From: Episyrphus balteatus
Lineage: Eukaryota; Arthropoda; Insecta; Diptera; Syrphidae
DNA: 64,000 bases
NCBI RefSeq assembly: GCF_945859705.1
Contig: NC_079135.1
Span: forward strand, 558,001 to 622,000
Reading direction: 5' to 3'
The position numbers and the translations under genes are program-made. Below are positions 1 through 10,469 of this stretch, one piece after another. The notes beneath the pieces were generated by a model, which was given only the letters and a program-made list of their open reading frames with translations, ran no database searches and was not told the origin of the DNA. Position 1 is the stretch's first letter. The number at the start of each line of letters is the position of its first letter.

Positions 1-3000
1 TGTTTTAAGTTGTGAGTTTTTTTGTATTAACAGGAACAAATTTATAAAAATTTAGATGAAACAAAAGAAACGTAGTAGCACTCTTAATGCTCATAAATGC
101 AAATTCTTATGTGTTGTATTAGATGCCTTCTTTGATAAGGATATCACGTTTTGTGAGTGAAACTAGCAATTGTATAATTTTATTATTTTTTTTTTTCAAT
201 TTTTAAAATATACCATTTGCGTTACATATTTGTTTCCTAATAAAAAAAATAACTTTTAAATGAGATGTTTCAAAAACAATGTCTAACAAGAACAAAAAAG
301 GTCGGGTGCAAAAACATGTGATTTTAATTAACTTTTATGCGATAAAGTCAAAACTGTTTACAGATTTATTGTACCACTTCTATAGTATTTTTGAGATATA
401 TTTCTTGACAAAATTTAAGCTATTTAATTTAACTCTTTCAATCATTCAAAAATAAACCATTCGTTTATTAAACTGTTTTAAATGGAAAAACTTTTCAACT
501 TCAAATCACCACTTGAATTGTATACAAAGCTTTTCTAACAAATTGTTTCTTTAAAACAATCAAACTCTAAAAATCTTTTCTTTAGCCCCATCCCTTAACC
601 CATTAACCGTGGTTGCAGTACACAAAAATTCGACCATAAAACTTCTTCGAATTCAAAAAACCTTTTAATTTATGTACATTTTCAGCGATTAATTTCAAAC
701 ACAATACTGCTATCCATTATTATGTTCTTTTTGCTTGAAGGGTGATGGAAATAAATAATAATTTAGCTACTCAGCTTTGATGTCGGTTCTGATTTTGGTT
801 TCTGTTAATGGTCTTAGGGAAAAAACACGATTGTGAACAATCCTCATCAATAAAAAATTTATTTCTGAAGCTGTCAATGTAAAAGTAATTTAAATTGAAG
901 TGTGAACAACTATTTCGTGGTAATGGTTTGATGGTTTCCCTTATTTTATACAAAAACGAACAGGGTTTTCTTATTTGAATTTCAATTTAATGTTATTGCT
1001 ATAGTTCACAAGCTTGGTAAATGCTTTACTGAGGTTTACCAATTTGAAAATTACTTTTCATACAAACTTTGTTTCAAAATGACAGATGATTATTTTGTTT
1101 GCTTGATTTACTGATGGTTATTAAAAAATGAAATCATATTCGAATCTTCCAGGTTTTGAAAGCGGTTAATAGAACTTCTTACTTCTTATTTATTTCGTGT
1201 CAGGAGAACTTTTTATTTTTTATTACTCATCCTGTGGAGTGGACAGTACACAGTTATGTAGGAATAAATACACACACTCTCATAATAAATTCTTTTTTTT
1301 TATACTTTTGTATAAAAGAAAGGTCTTCATTGCGCAACCTAATAGAAGAAAATGGAAAACCATTAAATCTATAGTAATAAATTCTACGGTAATGCAAATT
1401 TTAATTGAAATTAAGGAGCTTCAAGGAGCTGGCTGGAGAGGCTTGTTGGTTGAAACCGAGGTCCATCCTGGACTGTGATGTGAGCACCACCGTCAGTAAA
1501 TAAGTAAGGAGTTAAGGATGTCATTACCTTAGAATGGAAGTTAATTGCAAATAATGTATAGTGAGACCTTTATTCCAGTTAACGATTAAATTATTTTTAA
1601 TATCTCTCACAAAGGATAAGTAGGATTAAACCACTTCTTCGTTCAATTAATACGTGATTGCAACGTTGAGACTATTTATTATTTTTCAATTATAAAGGAC
1701 ATTTAGTAAAACAAATTAAATGATTTTTTTTTTGTCGAAATTGTAGTTTCTTACTAGTATCCTGAAAGTTTTTTTTTATCAATTATTCTCATTGAATGAT
1801 CGTTCTAATCAATCTATTACTTCCAATAACAAAAAGAAAATTTGGAATAAAAAGTTCTACCCAAAATAATTTTTCGCTAAAGAATTCAATTTCGAAAGCC
1901 ATCAGACAGAACAAAAGAAACAACATCAAAAAGAAGGGAACAACAAAAAAGTTAAGTTATTGCACTCGAATTCAATTCCAAACGTAGCAGGACTAAAGGA
2001 CGTATACGCAATCAGACAAAACAATACACCAAAGTTGACAGCGACCAGCAGAAAGTGTTTTCAATAAATTTTTTAGTCCGATTGTTCTCTACACCTATCT
2101 GAGTTTCAAAGAAAATTTCTTTTTGGCTGCAATTTTAAGTTTTTTTGTGAGAAAAAGGTACTTCATAAATTTGTATACGCTTTTTTCGTCCTTTTCTTTA
2201 CAAAAAAAAAGGAACACATTCCCAGTTCAACATTTTAATTTAAAGATACATCCGAGCTTCTCGAATGAAATTACTCTTTGGAAGTGAAATTTGTTTATGG
2301 ATTCTGAACTTTATTAAGGTTTCTTTAATAAAGATGGAAGCAGTACTCTGTTTTATTTCTATCTCATAAATTGAATCTTAATTGATTCCAGATTTTTAAA
2401 GCATGAATTGGGAATTTATTGATTTAAATTTTGACTAAGCAATAATTAAAATCGGTTTTCCAACCGCACCTTTTTCGGTAGTTAAATAACAAAACCTGCA
2501 AACACATCTTACCTCAATCCTTTTTCACATAATAAACTTGGGAATATCTAACGTTCGTATTTTATCGAAAATAAAACTAAACAACGATAATGGGTTTTAG
2601 CCAAACGACAATGCAGACACATTTTCAAGACATTCTCAGACACACACATCCTACTTGCTACTTACATTTATACCTTTTAAGGATTTTGAAGAACGATATT
2701 CGGCATCAAACACGTACGCTTTTACGTAATGGCATTTTTATGATGGAAACATTTTTACACTTTAGCCCATCTCAGACTGTAAATGAACCGTGAAATAAAG
2801 ATACTGTGAGTGCAAAAGATGCTAAAGGCTTACGCTTGAATGTGTTGATAGCTTTTTGTCCTTGTTACTAAATATTGTGATTGCCTTTTGTCATCCAATC
2901 ATATTCAAAAAGATGAACACTTTATCAAACATCAACCATATCAATGATAAATTTTATTAATATGTGAATAATATCATTGATCATTGCAAGCCGTCACGTA

Positions 3001-3350
3001 GTCGATGATGCATGAAGATGAAGATATTTTGTTGTTTTAAATGAGAATCTATGGTATGGAAGCTTACGTTTACAAAATTACCTTTATCTCTTATAAGTTT
3101 TCCGTGTAATGTACTGAAAATCAATAGATAGATAGGTACGAACATGTTTTGAAAAAAGAATAATGTGTTGGTACCTACTTTCGTTTTAAAATTAATGAAA
3201 GAGAACAATATTAAATTTATGACTGCTAAGCTTATACTTTACTCGTATCTCTATTTACATGTACCTGGAAACAGTTTTTGTTAAACACTACACTTTTTCC
3301 AGAATTACGTAGGAACATACCAAATGAATGATATTTGAGTACTGTTCCTA
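1..3350. other. AT-rich DNA without recognisable gene
   Basis: Only short AT-driven open frames are present and none has a recognisable domain, codon pattern or splice context. A slightly GC-richer island at about 1410-1500 looks like it could be the tail of an old repeat, but I cannot assign it. I see no tRNA, microsatellite or terminal inverted repeat in this stretch. Confidence 0.6.
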
Positions 3351-3351
3351 G

Positions 3352-3789
3352 ACGGAGAAAACAAACCACATAGAATTAAGCGGATCGCACCTTAATTTAA
3401 ACGGATTTCTGCATGGTTTTTTGCTAAGATGACTTTCACCTTAAATTAAGGTGATGCAATTAAAAAAAAAAAAAATGGCAGCCACCGGGGATCGAACTTA
3501 CAACTGTTGGGTTACTAGGCCAGTGCCTTACCACTGTGCTATCTCACAGTTGGAAATGAGTATGATAAACTGCAAGTAAAGCTAAAGTGTGACTATAATT
3601 TTAAAATTTTTATTTTTGGTCGGTTTTTTAAGATGAACATTCACATTAAAATAAGATGAAGTTCACATTAAATTTAACTTTAATTTTAAGTGGATTCGCT
3701 TTATTTTAAGCGGATATCACCTTATTTTAAGGTGGTGAAATTTATTGTGTGCCTCATCTTGTTTTAAGGTGACACTTTTTTCTTCCTGC
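3352..3789. mobile_element. Diverged tRNA-cored inverted-repeat element (copy 1)
   Basis: The left end (GGAGAAAACAAACCACATAG) matches the left end of the element at 5819 (CAGAGAAAAATAGACCACAT) with a few changes. The right end is a loose inverted counterpart. Inside are many copies of a TTAAGCGGAT or CACCTTAATTTAA-like motif in both orientations, and a tRNA-like core on the minus strand (3476-3548). It therefore appears to be an old, diverged member of the family seen at 5819-6248 and 10034-10466. It has no coding capacity. Target duplication and exact ends are not resolved. It is likely non-autonomous. Family assignment rests on end similarity and shared architecture only. Confidence 0.45.
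3476..3548 (-). other. tRNA-like sequence with A and B boxes
   Basis: Read on the minus strand, it contains an A-box-like stretch (TAGCACAGTGGTAAGGC) and a B-box-like stretch (AGTTCGATCCC), about 45 nt apart as in tRNA genes. Acceptor pairing is poor, so it is not a functional tRNA gene. It sits in the middle of the repeat element. It is either a captured tRNA or SINE head, or the internal promoter of a SINE-like core. Confidence 0.5.
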
Positions 3790-3810
3790 ACATATACAAA
3801 TGACAAATTA

Positions 3811-4457
3811 GTTCAGTCAAAGGGGGAAAAAAAAGTGACGTCAGCTAAGTTTGAATGCAGTAGGTATTGAAGAGGAGTTTATTTTGAGTAAAAATCTCAT
3901 TTTGCGTATTGTTTGGTTTTGTGGGGCGTCCGCCATTTTGAATAGCTCATTAGTCTCAATATCTCGAGAACGACTTGTCGGACAGAAAATTCGAGCAAAC
4001 TTTTTAGACTGGAAATATAATTATCTTTCTTTCTCTGCAATATCATTTTTCTCTAGGAGTTATGCTTTCAGAGTTACAGTACCTCAAATTGTTTGTTTTT
4101 TGATGTTTTAAATATTTTAAACAACCATTAGATCTAAATGAGAAATTACTGAAAATGAGATACTTTGCGGTTTTCTTACTCTGAAAGTATAGCTTTTAGA
4201 AAAAAATGATATACTAGAGAAAGAAAGATAATTATATTTCCAATTTAAAAAATCTTTGCAAGTTTTCTGTCCGACCAGTCGTTCTCGAGATATTAAGACT
4301 AATGAGTTTTTCAAAATGGCGGATGCTACACAAGACCAAACAATACGCAAACTGAGATTTGTACTAAGAATAAACCCTTCTTCAATACTGCATTCAAACT
4401 TAGCTGACGTCACAACTTTTTTCGGATCCCCTGCATTTGATTCCTCATTGACTGAAC
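3811..4457. mobile_element. Long foldback (MITE-like) element, 647 bp
   Basis: The two halves are inverted copies of each other. The left end GTTCAGTCAA is matched by TTGACTGAAC at the right end, and most of the roughly 300-bp arms remain alignable (for example TGACGTCAGCTAAGTTTGAA against its complement near 4390-4410). Arms are separated by a short AT-rich centre near 4105-4140. TA dinucleotides flank both ends, consistent with a Tc1/mariner-type target duplication. Open frames of 86 and 98 codons lie on opposite strands in the two arms and encode related peptides simply because the arms are complementary. I do not regard them as genes. Transcripts would fold into a long hairpin. Confidence 0.75.
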
Positions 4458-4469
4458 TAAATACATAAT

Positions 4470-5815
4470 AGCTATGTATGAATCAAAACATGTTTGTTAT
4501 GAAATATTCTGTTTTATTTTGTTAAAAGTTAATAACTAGCCAGTCATCACAAATAAGCAATATATCATGTTTCTAGTACAAAATCAATATTAGCTTGATT
4601 GTTAATTTTGTTGAATATGAAAACTTGCTTGATGATGCAAAATACATTTTTTTTTTTGGTTGAGAGCATTCACTTTACGGCCAAATGCAATAGAGATTGT
4701 TTTCATTTTTCGCAGTAATACAAAGTATTTTTATGCACAATAGGTATGCATACATTTAAATATTGAATATAATATATCTTATTTATGTAGTAATATTAAA
4801 ATGTTAGAAAGACAAAAAAATGTGTAGGTATCTAAATTTGAGGATGAGTGATTTAATTACCAACAGCAGGAAATTTTTTTTTATTTAGTATTTATTTTTT
4901 CGTTTGTTTGGTTTGACAAAGGCAAAATTGGATTTATCAATTTTTGTTTTACTTTTTACACATAAAATAAATGAAATAGCTATTTTGTTTTAATCAACTT
5001 TGAACATTTCTTTGGAAATGAAAAACATAATTTCAAATAGAAAGTCCTTCAACTTTCAATGTTTTTGTGATAATTTTTATTATAAATTAGATTTAAAAAT
5101 CAAGTGTTATTTGCTAATTTGTATTATATTTTTTATTGCGTATCGGATGTAGCAGGTTTTTCAACATTTGATTATTTGGGATTAAAAAATTTATATATTA
5201 AATAAATAAACATAATTAATCTTAATTTAAATCAAATAAAATATTTATATTTTTTATATTTTTATTAATTTATTTCCAAGTTCATTTTTCCACCTTTTAA
5301 AAGTCAATAATAACAAAATTATGAGTTTATCAAGCTTTCAAATATTGACAACATTTTTTTAGGAAATTAAGGAACTGTTTGTTTAATTATAAATTTATGT
5401 GTCCTTTGCATACCAAAATCATACTTCTTAAAATTGTCAATCTGATTCAATATACCTATTCTCTATGATAAATAGACAGTGTGTCTTTAGTGAGTAAACT
5501 CTACAAATGAGCTATCAATACTGGAATTTGAGGACTTCATTCTTAAAACATAAGGTGGCATAAGACAAACACTTAACATGTCGTGTCAAAGTCAATGTGT
5601 TATCCTTTCAATCTCTAATAATTGTCTAGGTATGTATGTGTATTTATCGGGACAATTCGACTATTCTTCTTGTGTCATTGTGTGTATTAATACAATTCCA
5701 ACACAAATAGAATTCTTGATGTTACATCCTAGAAGGATAACGTCTTATAACACAGCACAATACAGTTCGGCTAAAACTAATAAAACCATAATGCAAATAG
5801 AGACTAGGATTATGC
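4470..5815. other. AT-rich DNA without recognisable gene
   Basis: No coding-like frame, repeat boundary or RNA gene is evident. A frame of 89 codons at 5578-5847 overlaps the start of the next transposable element, has no recognisable similarity and is probably chance. Confidence 0.6.
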
Positions 5816-5818
5816 ATG

Positions 5819-6248
5819 CACAGAGAAAAATAGACCACATAAAATAGAACAAAAACAATAAGATTTCTCTATGGTTTTCATCCAAGAAGGAAACCTTATT
5901 AAAACAATCGGGTTTTCCTTATTGTTTTAAAATCTGCAAAAAAATAAAAAAAACGATGACCAGGCTGGGAATCGAACTGGAGACTTCAAATCATTAGTCG
6001 CCCACCTTACCACCTGAACCAACCTGCCATGAAATTATTGATCGCGATTTTTGTTCTAGTGCTAAGTTGCAAAAAAAATCAACTTTTCAGTCAAATTTTA
6101 ATAAGATTTTCTCTATAAAAATAATAAGAAATCTCCTTAAAAAAACCTTATTAATCGTTGATTTTAATAAGATTTCCTTATGAAATGTATGGAAGGTAAA
6201 ACAATATGGCAATCTGTTAGTTTTTAGCGGGTCATATTTTTCTCTGTG
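5819..6248. mobile_element. tRNA-cored terminal-inverted-repeat element (copy 2), 430 bp
   Basis: The terminal inverted repeats are CACAGAGAAAAATAGACC at the left and the complement of CACAGAGAAAAATATGACC at the right, one insertion apart. Subterminal motifs such as TTAATAAGATTTCCTTAT recur in both orientations. The centre is a tRNA-like sequence on the minus strand (5959-6028). An inverted second copy lies at 10034-10466, which defines the family ends. There is no open frame for a transposase, so the element is non-autonomous. The flanking dinucleotides are TG on both sides here but TA on both sides of the 10-kb copy. Confidence 0.75.
5959..6028 (-). other. tRNA-like core of the inverted-repeat element
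   Basis: On the minus strand an A-box-like TTGGTTCAGGTGG is followed by a B-box-like CAGTTCGATTCCC. The same core occurs at 10245-10316 in the opposite-facing copy. Stem pairing typical of a functional tRNA is not convincing, so this is a tRNA-derived module and not a tRNA gene. Confidence 0.55.
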
Positions 6249-6311
6249 TGTGCTCTTTAATAACTCCATGATGATAAACTTTCTATAAAGCATAGGTTTT
6301 CCTGGGGTATA

Positions 6312-6980
6312 CCTACAGTAGGGTGTCCCTTATATTGAAAACGGCTGAATTTAAATGCGCATACGGGCTCAAAAGTTTCGCAATAAATAGAAAAAAATAT
6401 TCCCAAAGTTTCAAGTCCTGTCTTTATCCTAACTGGACGCGACTTAATTTTTAATGTTTCCATACAAAATATCGATGAAGGTAGTTTTGAAGTGGTTTAC
6501 TTAAAAATTCGGTAAAATTGTAAAAGGTTTTAGAAAATTTTGAAAATTTTCAAATATCTTCCGAACTAATGTAGGAAAAAAATATTAAAAATTATTTTTT
6601 TTTGTAAACAACGCTTAGTAAGTAAAACATAAGCGCAAATATCATAAAAACAGTGATATTGACGGTAACATACTTTTTACTGACTCAGATTATTTAAAAA
6701 AAAAATAAATATTTTTTCGTACACTCCATACCTATAATTTGGAAGATTTCAAATTGCAAATTTTCAAAATTTTCTAGCAACTTTTACAGTTTTGACGAAT
6801 TTTAATTCTGTAATTCATCGATATTTTGTATGGAAACATTAAAAATTAAGTCGCGTCCAGTTAGCATAAAGATGACACTTGAAACTTGGGAATATTTTTT
6901 TCTATTTATTGCGAAACTTTTGAGCCCGTATGCGCATTTAAATTCAGCCATTTTCAATATAAGAGACGCCCTAACCTACA
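6312..6980. mobile_element. Foldback element with about 230-bp inverted arms
   Basis: The left arm, starting near CAGTAGGGTGTCCCTTATAT, is repeated in inverse orientation ending near 6980, including the long shared stretch around ATTAAGTCGCGTCCAGTTAG in both arms. The centre (about 6550-6740) is AT-rich and unpaired. Two open frames beginning with the same residues lie on opposite strands of the arms and are a by-product of the symmetry. No transposase is present. This is a MITE-type element whose target duplication I could not fix. Confidence 0.65.
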
Positions 6981-6999
6981 GAGACTACATACATTTAGA

Positions 7000-7660
7000 A
7001 ACTTTTGCAAGATATATGAAATACAAGATTATATACTGTAAAGAAAAACAAAACACAACCAAAATACGAAGGAATTACTAAATATAGTTGAAAACCTTGA
7101 AGGTTGTGCTTATCCTAACGATATTTCTCTTTCCCTTTTCCGACATTTTTTAATTTGCCATCTTCAAGAAGTAAAAAGCCCTTCATCTTAAGTTGTACAT
7201 AATTATGTATCTATAAGTGAAATTAAATGCTAACCCTTATCAAAAGGTACAAGAAAATTACTTGACCTACTTTAAATATCAATATTATAGGTAAAACGTG
7301 ACCATTAGACGTTTAATGTAGGAGGCTTTTAATGTTATTTTTTCTTTTCATGTTTTTTGTACTTTAGATACATTCAATGTTATTTTATATTAGATAAAAA
7401 AAAATCAATAGTTAGTTTTGTATTTTATTATACGAAAAGATCTTTTTACAGCTTAAAATTAATTTAAATGAGACATAACTTCGTATACTTTTAATGAAAA
7501 AGTGTATGTACCAATAAAAATGTAAATTTATTAAATAATAAAATAAGTAAACCATTTCATCCTCGTTTAAGGTAAATATTCTTAGGCGTTTATTTATTAT
7601 TATGTTTGTTTTTTTTTAACTATAATTATTATTGTGTTCCGATTTGTATACCATAAATAA
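7000..7660. other. AT-rich DNA without recognisable gene
   Basis: Nothing beyond homopolymer-rich sequence is seen between the foldback element and the Tc1-like element. Confidence 0.6.
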
Positions 7661-7665
7661 TTGTA

Positions 7666-8270
7666 CAGTAGGTGGCCACATGATTATGACCGATGAAAAT
7701 TTTCAAAAATTTGTCACTAATTCTTTAACACTAAAAACTAATTTAATATAATTTTTTTTTTGTACAGTACAGTATTATTACAGTTGTATAAAACATTATG
7801 CCACTACTAATTTTGTTTTTCAAAGAGTCAAAAAAGTCAACAAAAAAAATTGATGACGATAGAGGAGACCACCATTTTTCAATATTTCGTGTGTTTTCCT
7901 TTTTTGTTGCAAAAATACTTTTATTCTTTCGGGAACTCTGTTTTTATCTGAATGAGTTGTTGTTCCGTGCTTGTCAATTTGTCATGATTCAGCCACGCAC
8001 CACTAAGCTTTTCGATCAGTTGGTACAAGTTTTTCTGCAGCATTTCGCTAAGAATCCCCAAAGAGCGTTATTTGTGGGATTCATACCCGGAAAATTACCA
8101 AGCCTGTTTATTATTTAATTTTTCTTACTTAGGAAGGACGTGGCACTCTTAGCGTTATATTAGATAGCCGTAATAATAATTATTGTACAGAAAAAATAAA
8201 ATAAAATTAGTTTTTAGCGTAACAAATTTGTGAACATTTTCATCGGTCATAATCATGTGGCCACCTACTG
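7666..8270. mobile_element. Deleted Tc1/mariner-like transposon, 605 bp
   Basis: The terminal inverted repeats start CAGTAGGTGGCCACATGATT and are matched by the complement at the right end for about 37 bp with few differences. TA sits immediately outside both ends (7664-7665 and 8271-8272), the Tc1/mariner target duplication. The interior keeps a decayed 3' part of a transposase gene on the minus strand (7921-8090). A full Tc1-like element is usually 1.3 kb or more, so most of the gene is missing. This copy cannot encode transposase but could be moved in trans. Confidence 0.85.
7921..8090 (-). pseudogene. Tc1-like transposase C-terminal fragment, frameshifted
   Basis: On the minus strand the peptide PGMNPTNNALWGFLAK corresponds to the Tc1-family signature around the third catalytic residue (normally PDLNPIENLWG-like). 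The frame then ends at a stop at 8016-8018. Translation continues sensibly in another frame with KNLYQLIEKLSGAWLN, which fits the segment following that signature in Tc1 transposases. The catalytic glutamate is not evident. The DNA-binding part and the first two aspartates are absent. It is a dead relic inside the element at 7666-8270. Confidence 0.7.
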
Positions 8271-8274
8271 TACA

Positions 8275-9362
8275 GTTAATTTTCAATTAATTAACCCCGC
8301 AATGACAAGATTGCTTACTGATGTCTTTTGAATTATTAATCAAACAACTTTCAAGTGGTAAACTTCTCTTGCCTTTGGCTAAATAAATTTTCCGTGGTTT
8401 TTGCAGTTAAAAAAATCACAACAAAAATACTGGAAGTTCGATATGGCTACAAGTTGAAGAGAGAACTTAAAACCTTTCAATTATTCTTAAGTGGCACGGC
8501 CTGGAAAAAAAAACAAGTTAATTTTCTTTGCGGCATGTTGATTTAACTCTTCATTAAAAATGTTCTTCTGAAAGTATTTTGTATAGGTATCTGGAAATTT
8601 TGAGGTATTTATTTTTGTACAGTAGGTACCTCTTGGATATAAGATGGTATATAATAAAATAAATATTGTGCTACCCATTTAAGCGAAATTCTGAATACGG
8701 AATGATAATTGGAAGTTCATAAAGGCTAAATATCGATATTTAAATGATCGTCCATTAAAAACTGGACCCAAGCTAAGATAAGAAAATGGTTAAACTTACT
8801 GTAAGACCTGGTAATTTTAACTGCCTTTGAATATTATTATTAAACTTCAACTCAAGTGCATATTCAATTTTGAAAAGTGCTGAAAGTTGACATTTAAGAA
8901 AGACAATTCTGGATTCTGGATTCTGTTCTCGATTTATTATTCTGCTTGAAAAAATATTTTCCATATTATAGTTCTTGGTACTGTTAACTAAGCGAAATAA
9001 AAAAAAAAAACGAGAAGATAAAGGGGAATAAAAACTCTGCTATTGAGGTAGCCAATTATTGTGTCTTTAGTTTACCTGGGCTTTAAACAAAGGACACCAC
9101 CAGGTATCAATAAGAACAAGAAGGGCTGTTGTTTTTTTTTACAGAATTTCGTACTATAAATGGTGATTGTGGTGATTTCGAAAGGACGGGTTTATTTCTA
9201 TAGACTTTTTGATCCTGCATGAGTATTTTTTTTACTCTCAATTTTATTTTGATACATTAAACCATACTTTGTTCAAAACTTTACGACCAGAAACTATTCC
9301 ATTTGACATTTGGCAGGCTAACAGAACTTATAAGCTTAGTCAAAACATTCTATGGATACACT
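8275..9362. other. AT-rich DNA without recognisable gene
   Basis: Short open frames at 8355-8546, 8487-8678 and 8773-8964 overlap on opposite strands and show no domain. No repeat ends or RNA genes are recognised. Confidence 0.55.
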
Positions 9363-9367
9363 CAAAG

Positions 9368-9700
9368 TCAGCTATTACATGAAGCCTCAAGAGGCTTGAC
9401 TCTTTTTTCGAATTTTCTTTTGATAATCATTCTGTGAGGCGCGTACTATTACACGACGCCTCTTGAGTCAAAGACCCAAATTTGACATTTCTCTTTTAAT
9501 TTAAGTATTGTCGTTGTTGTATTCCACCAAGAAGCAAAAAGAAATGAAAGGGAATGTTGAAAAAAGAAAGAGTGGAAAAAGAAACGTCAAAAAAGAGTCT
9601 CAGAATTTTTGCCCACGACTCTCCGGTCGGATAATTTTTTGTTTTATCTTCTTTCTCTTTTGCAAGAGGCGCGCCTCTTGAGGCTTCAAGTAATAGCTGA
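9368..9700. mobile_element. Short MITE with 28-bp inverted termini
   Basis: The left terminus begins TCAGCTATTACATGAAGCCT and continues through CAAGAGGC. The right terminus is its complement with one mismatch. CAAAG directly repeated outside both ends (9363-9367 and 9701-9705) looks like a 5-bp target duplication. An internal partial copy of the GACGCCTCTTGAG motif lies near 9454-9466. There is no coding capacity. The superfamily is not clear from the ends. Confidence 0.75.
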
Positions 9701-9705
9701 CAAAG

Positions 9706-10032
9706 CATTCAAATTTAAGAGTATAGCAGAAAATATTCCTTTTGTATAAAATATTTGCAATGTCTCATGTCCTTATGGCAGTTTCATTGCAATGACAATA
9801 TTGAAAAGCTGAACATTGTATGCAATTTTATTTGTTTGAAAAAAAAAAACAAAAAATATATTCCTTCAATTGATAGGACAATATTAAGTACATATGAGTT
9901 TTATAAGGAAATGAAAAAATTCAATTCGATTTTGTAAAAAGAAGACTCTTTTCTAACATGTTTTGTTATATGAATGTAAATAGGACAGAAGTGTCAGAAG
10001 AAAAAATTTTAAAATAAAACAAAAATTGCATT
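9706..10032. other. AT-rich spacer
   Basis: No gene or structured element is seen. A 60-codon frame near its left side has the composition of random AT-rich sequence. Confidence 0.55.
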
Positions 10033-10033
10033 A

Positions 10034-10466
10034 CAAAGAGAAAAATATGACCACCTAAAAACAGAAACAGATTGCCTTATTGTTTTACTGCCCATATGTT
10101 TTATAAGGAAATTTTATTAAAAGAAACGATAAATAAGGTTTTTTTTATTTTTTTTATTGAGAAAATCTTATTAAAATTTGAGTTAAAAGTTAATTTTTGT
10201 TTGTAATTTGGCACTAGAACAAAAATCGCGGTTAACATTGTCATAACAGATTGGTTCAGGTGGTGAGGTGTGCAACTATTGATTTAAAGTCTCCAGTTCG
10301 ATTCCCGGCCTGGTTGTCTTTTTTTTTTTCAAAACCCTACAAGTGCATATTTTAAGACAATAAGGAAATCCGATTGTTTTAATAAGGTTTCCTTCTTGGA
10401 TGAAAACCATAGAGAAATGTTATTGTTTTTGTATTACATATTTAATGTGGTCTATTTTTCTCTGTG
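10034..10466. mobile_element. tRNA-cored terminal-inverted-repeat element (copy 3), inverted
   Basis: This is the inverted relative of the element at 5819-6248. It has the same ends (CAAAGAGAAAAATATGACC at the left and the complement of CACAGAGAAAAATAGACC at the right), the same subterminal AATAAGGTTTCCTTCTTGGA-type segment and the same tRNA-like core, here on the plus strand. TA occurs on both sides (10032-10033 and 10467-10468). Two copies of this family lie about 4 kb apart in opposite orientation and can pair. Confidence 0.75.
10245..10316 (+). other. tRNA-like core of the inverted-repeat element
   Basis: It contains the A-box-like TTGGTTCAGGTGG and the B-box-like CAGTTCGATTCCC in tRNA-like spacing. 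It matches the minus-strand core at 5959-6028 closely. It could drive Pol III transcription but lacks a convincing cloverleaf. Confidence 0.55.
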
Positions 10467-10469
10467 TAG

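Noticed and set aside
1410..1500. GC-richer island as a transposon tail
   Set aside because: It looks out of place, but no ends or protein similarity could be established.
6257..7081. METLKIKSRPV frames on both strands
   Set aside because: Mirror images produced by the inverted arms of the foldback element.
7798..8118. Plus-strand 106-codon frame in the Tc1-like element
   Set aside because: It is the antisense shadow of the transposase relic that reads on the minus strand.
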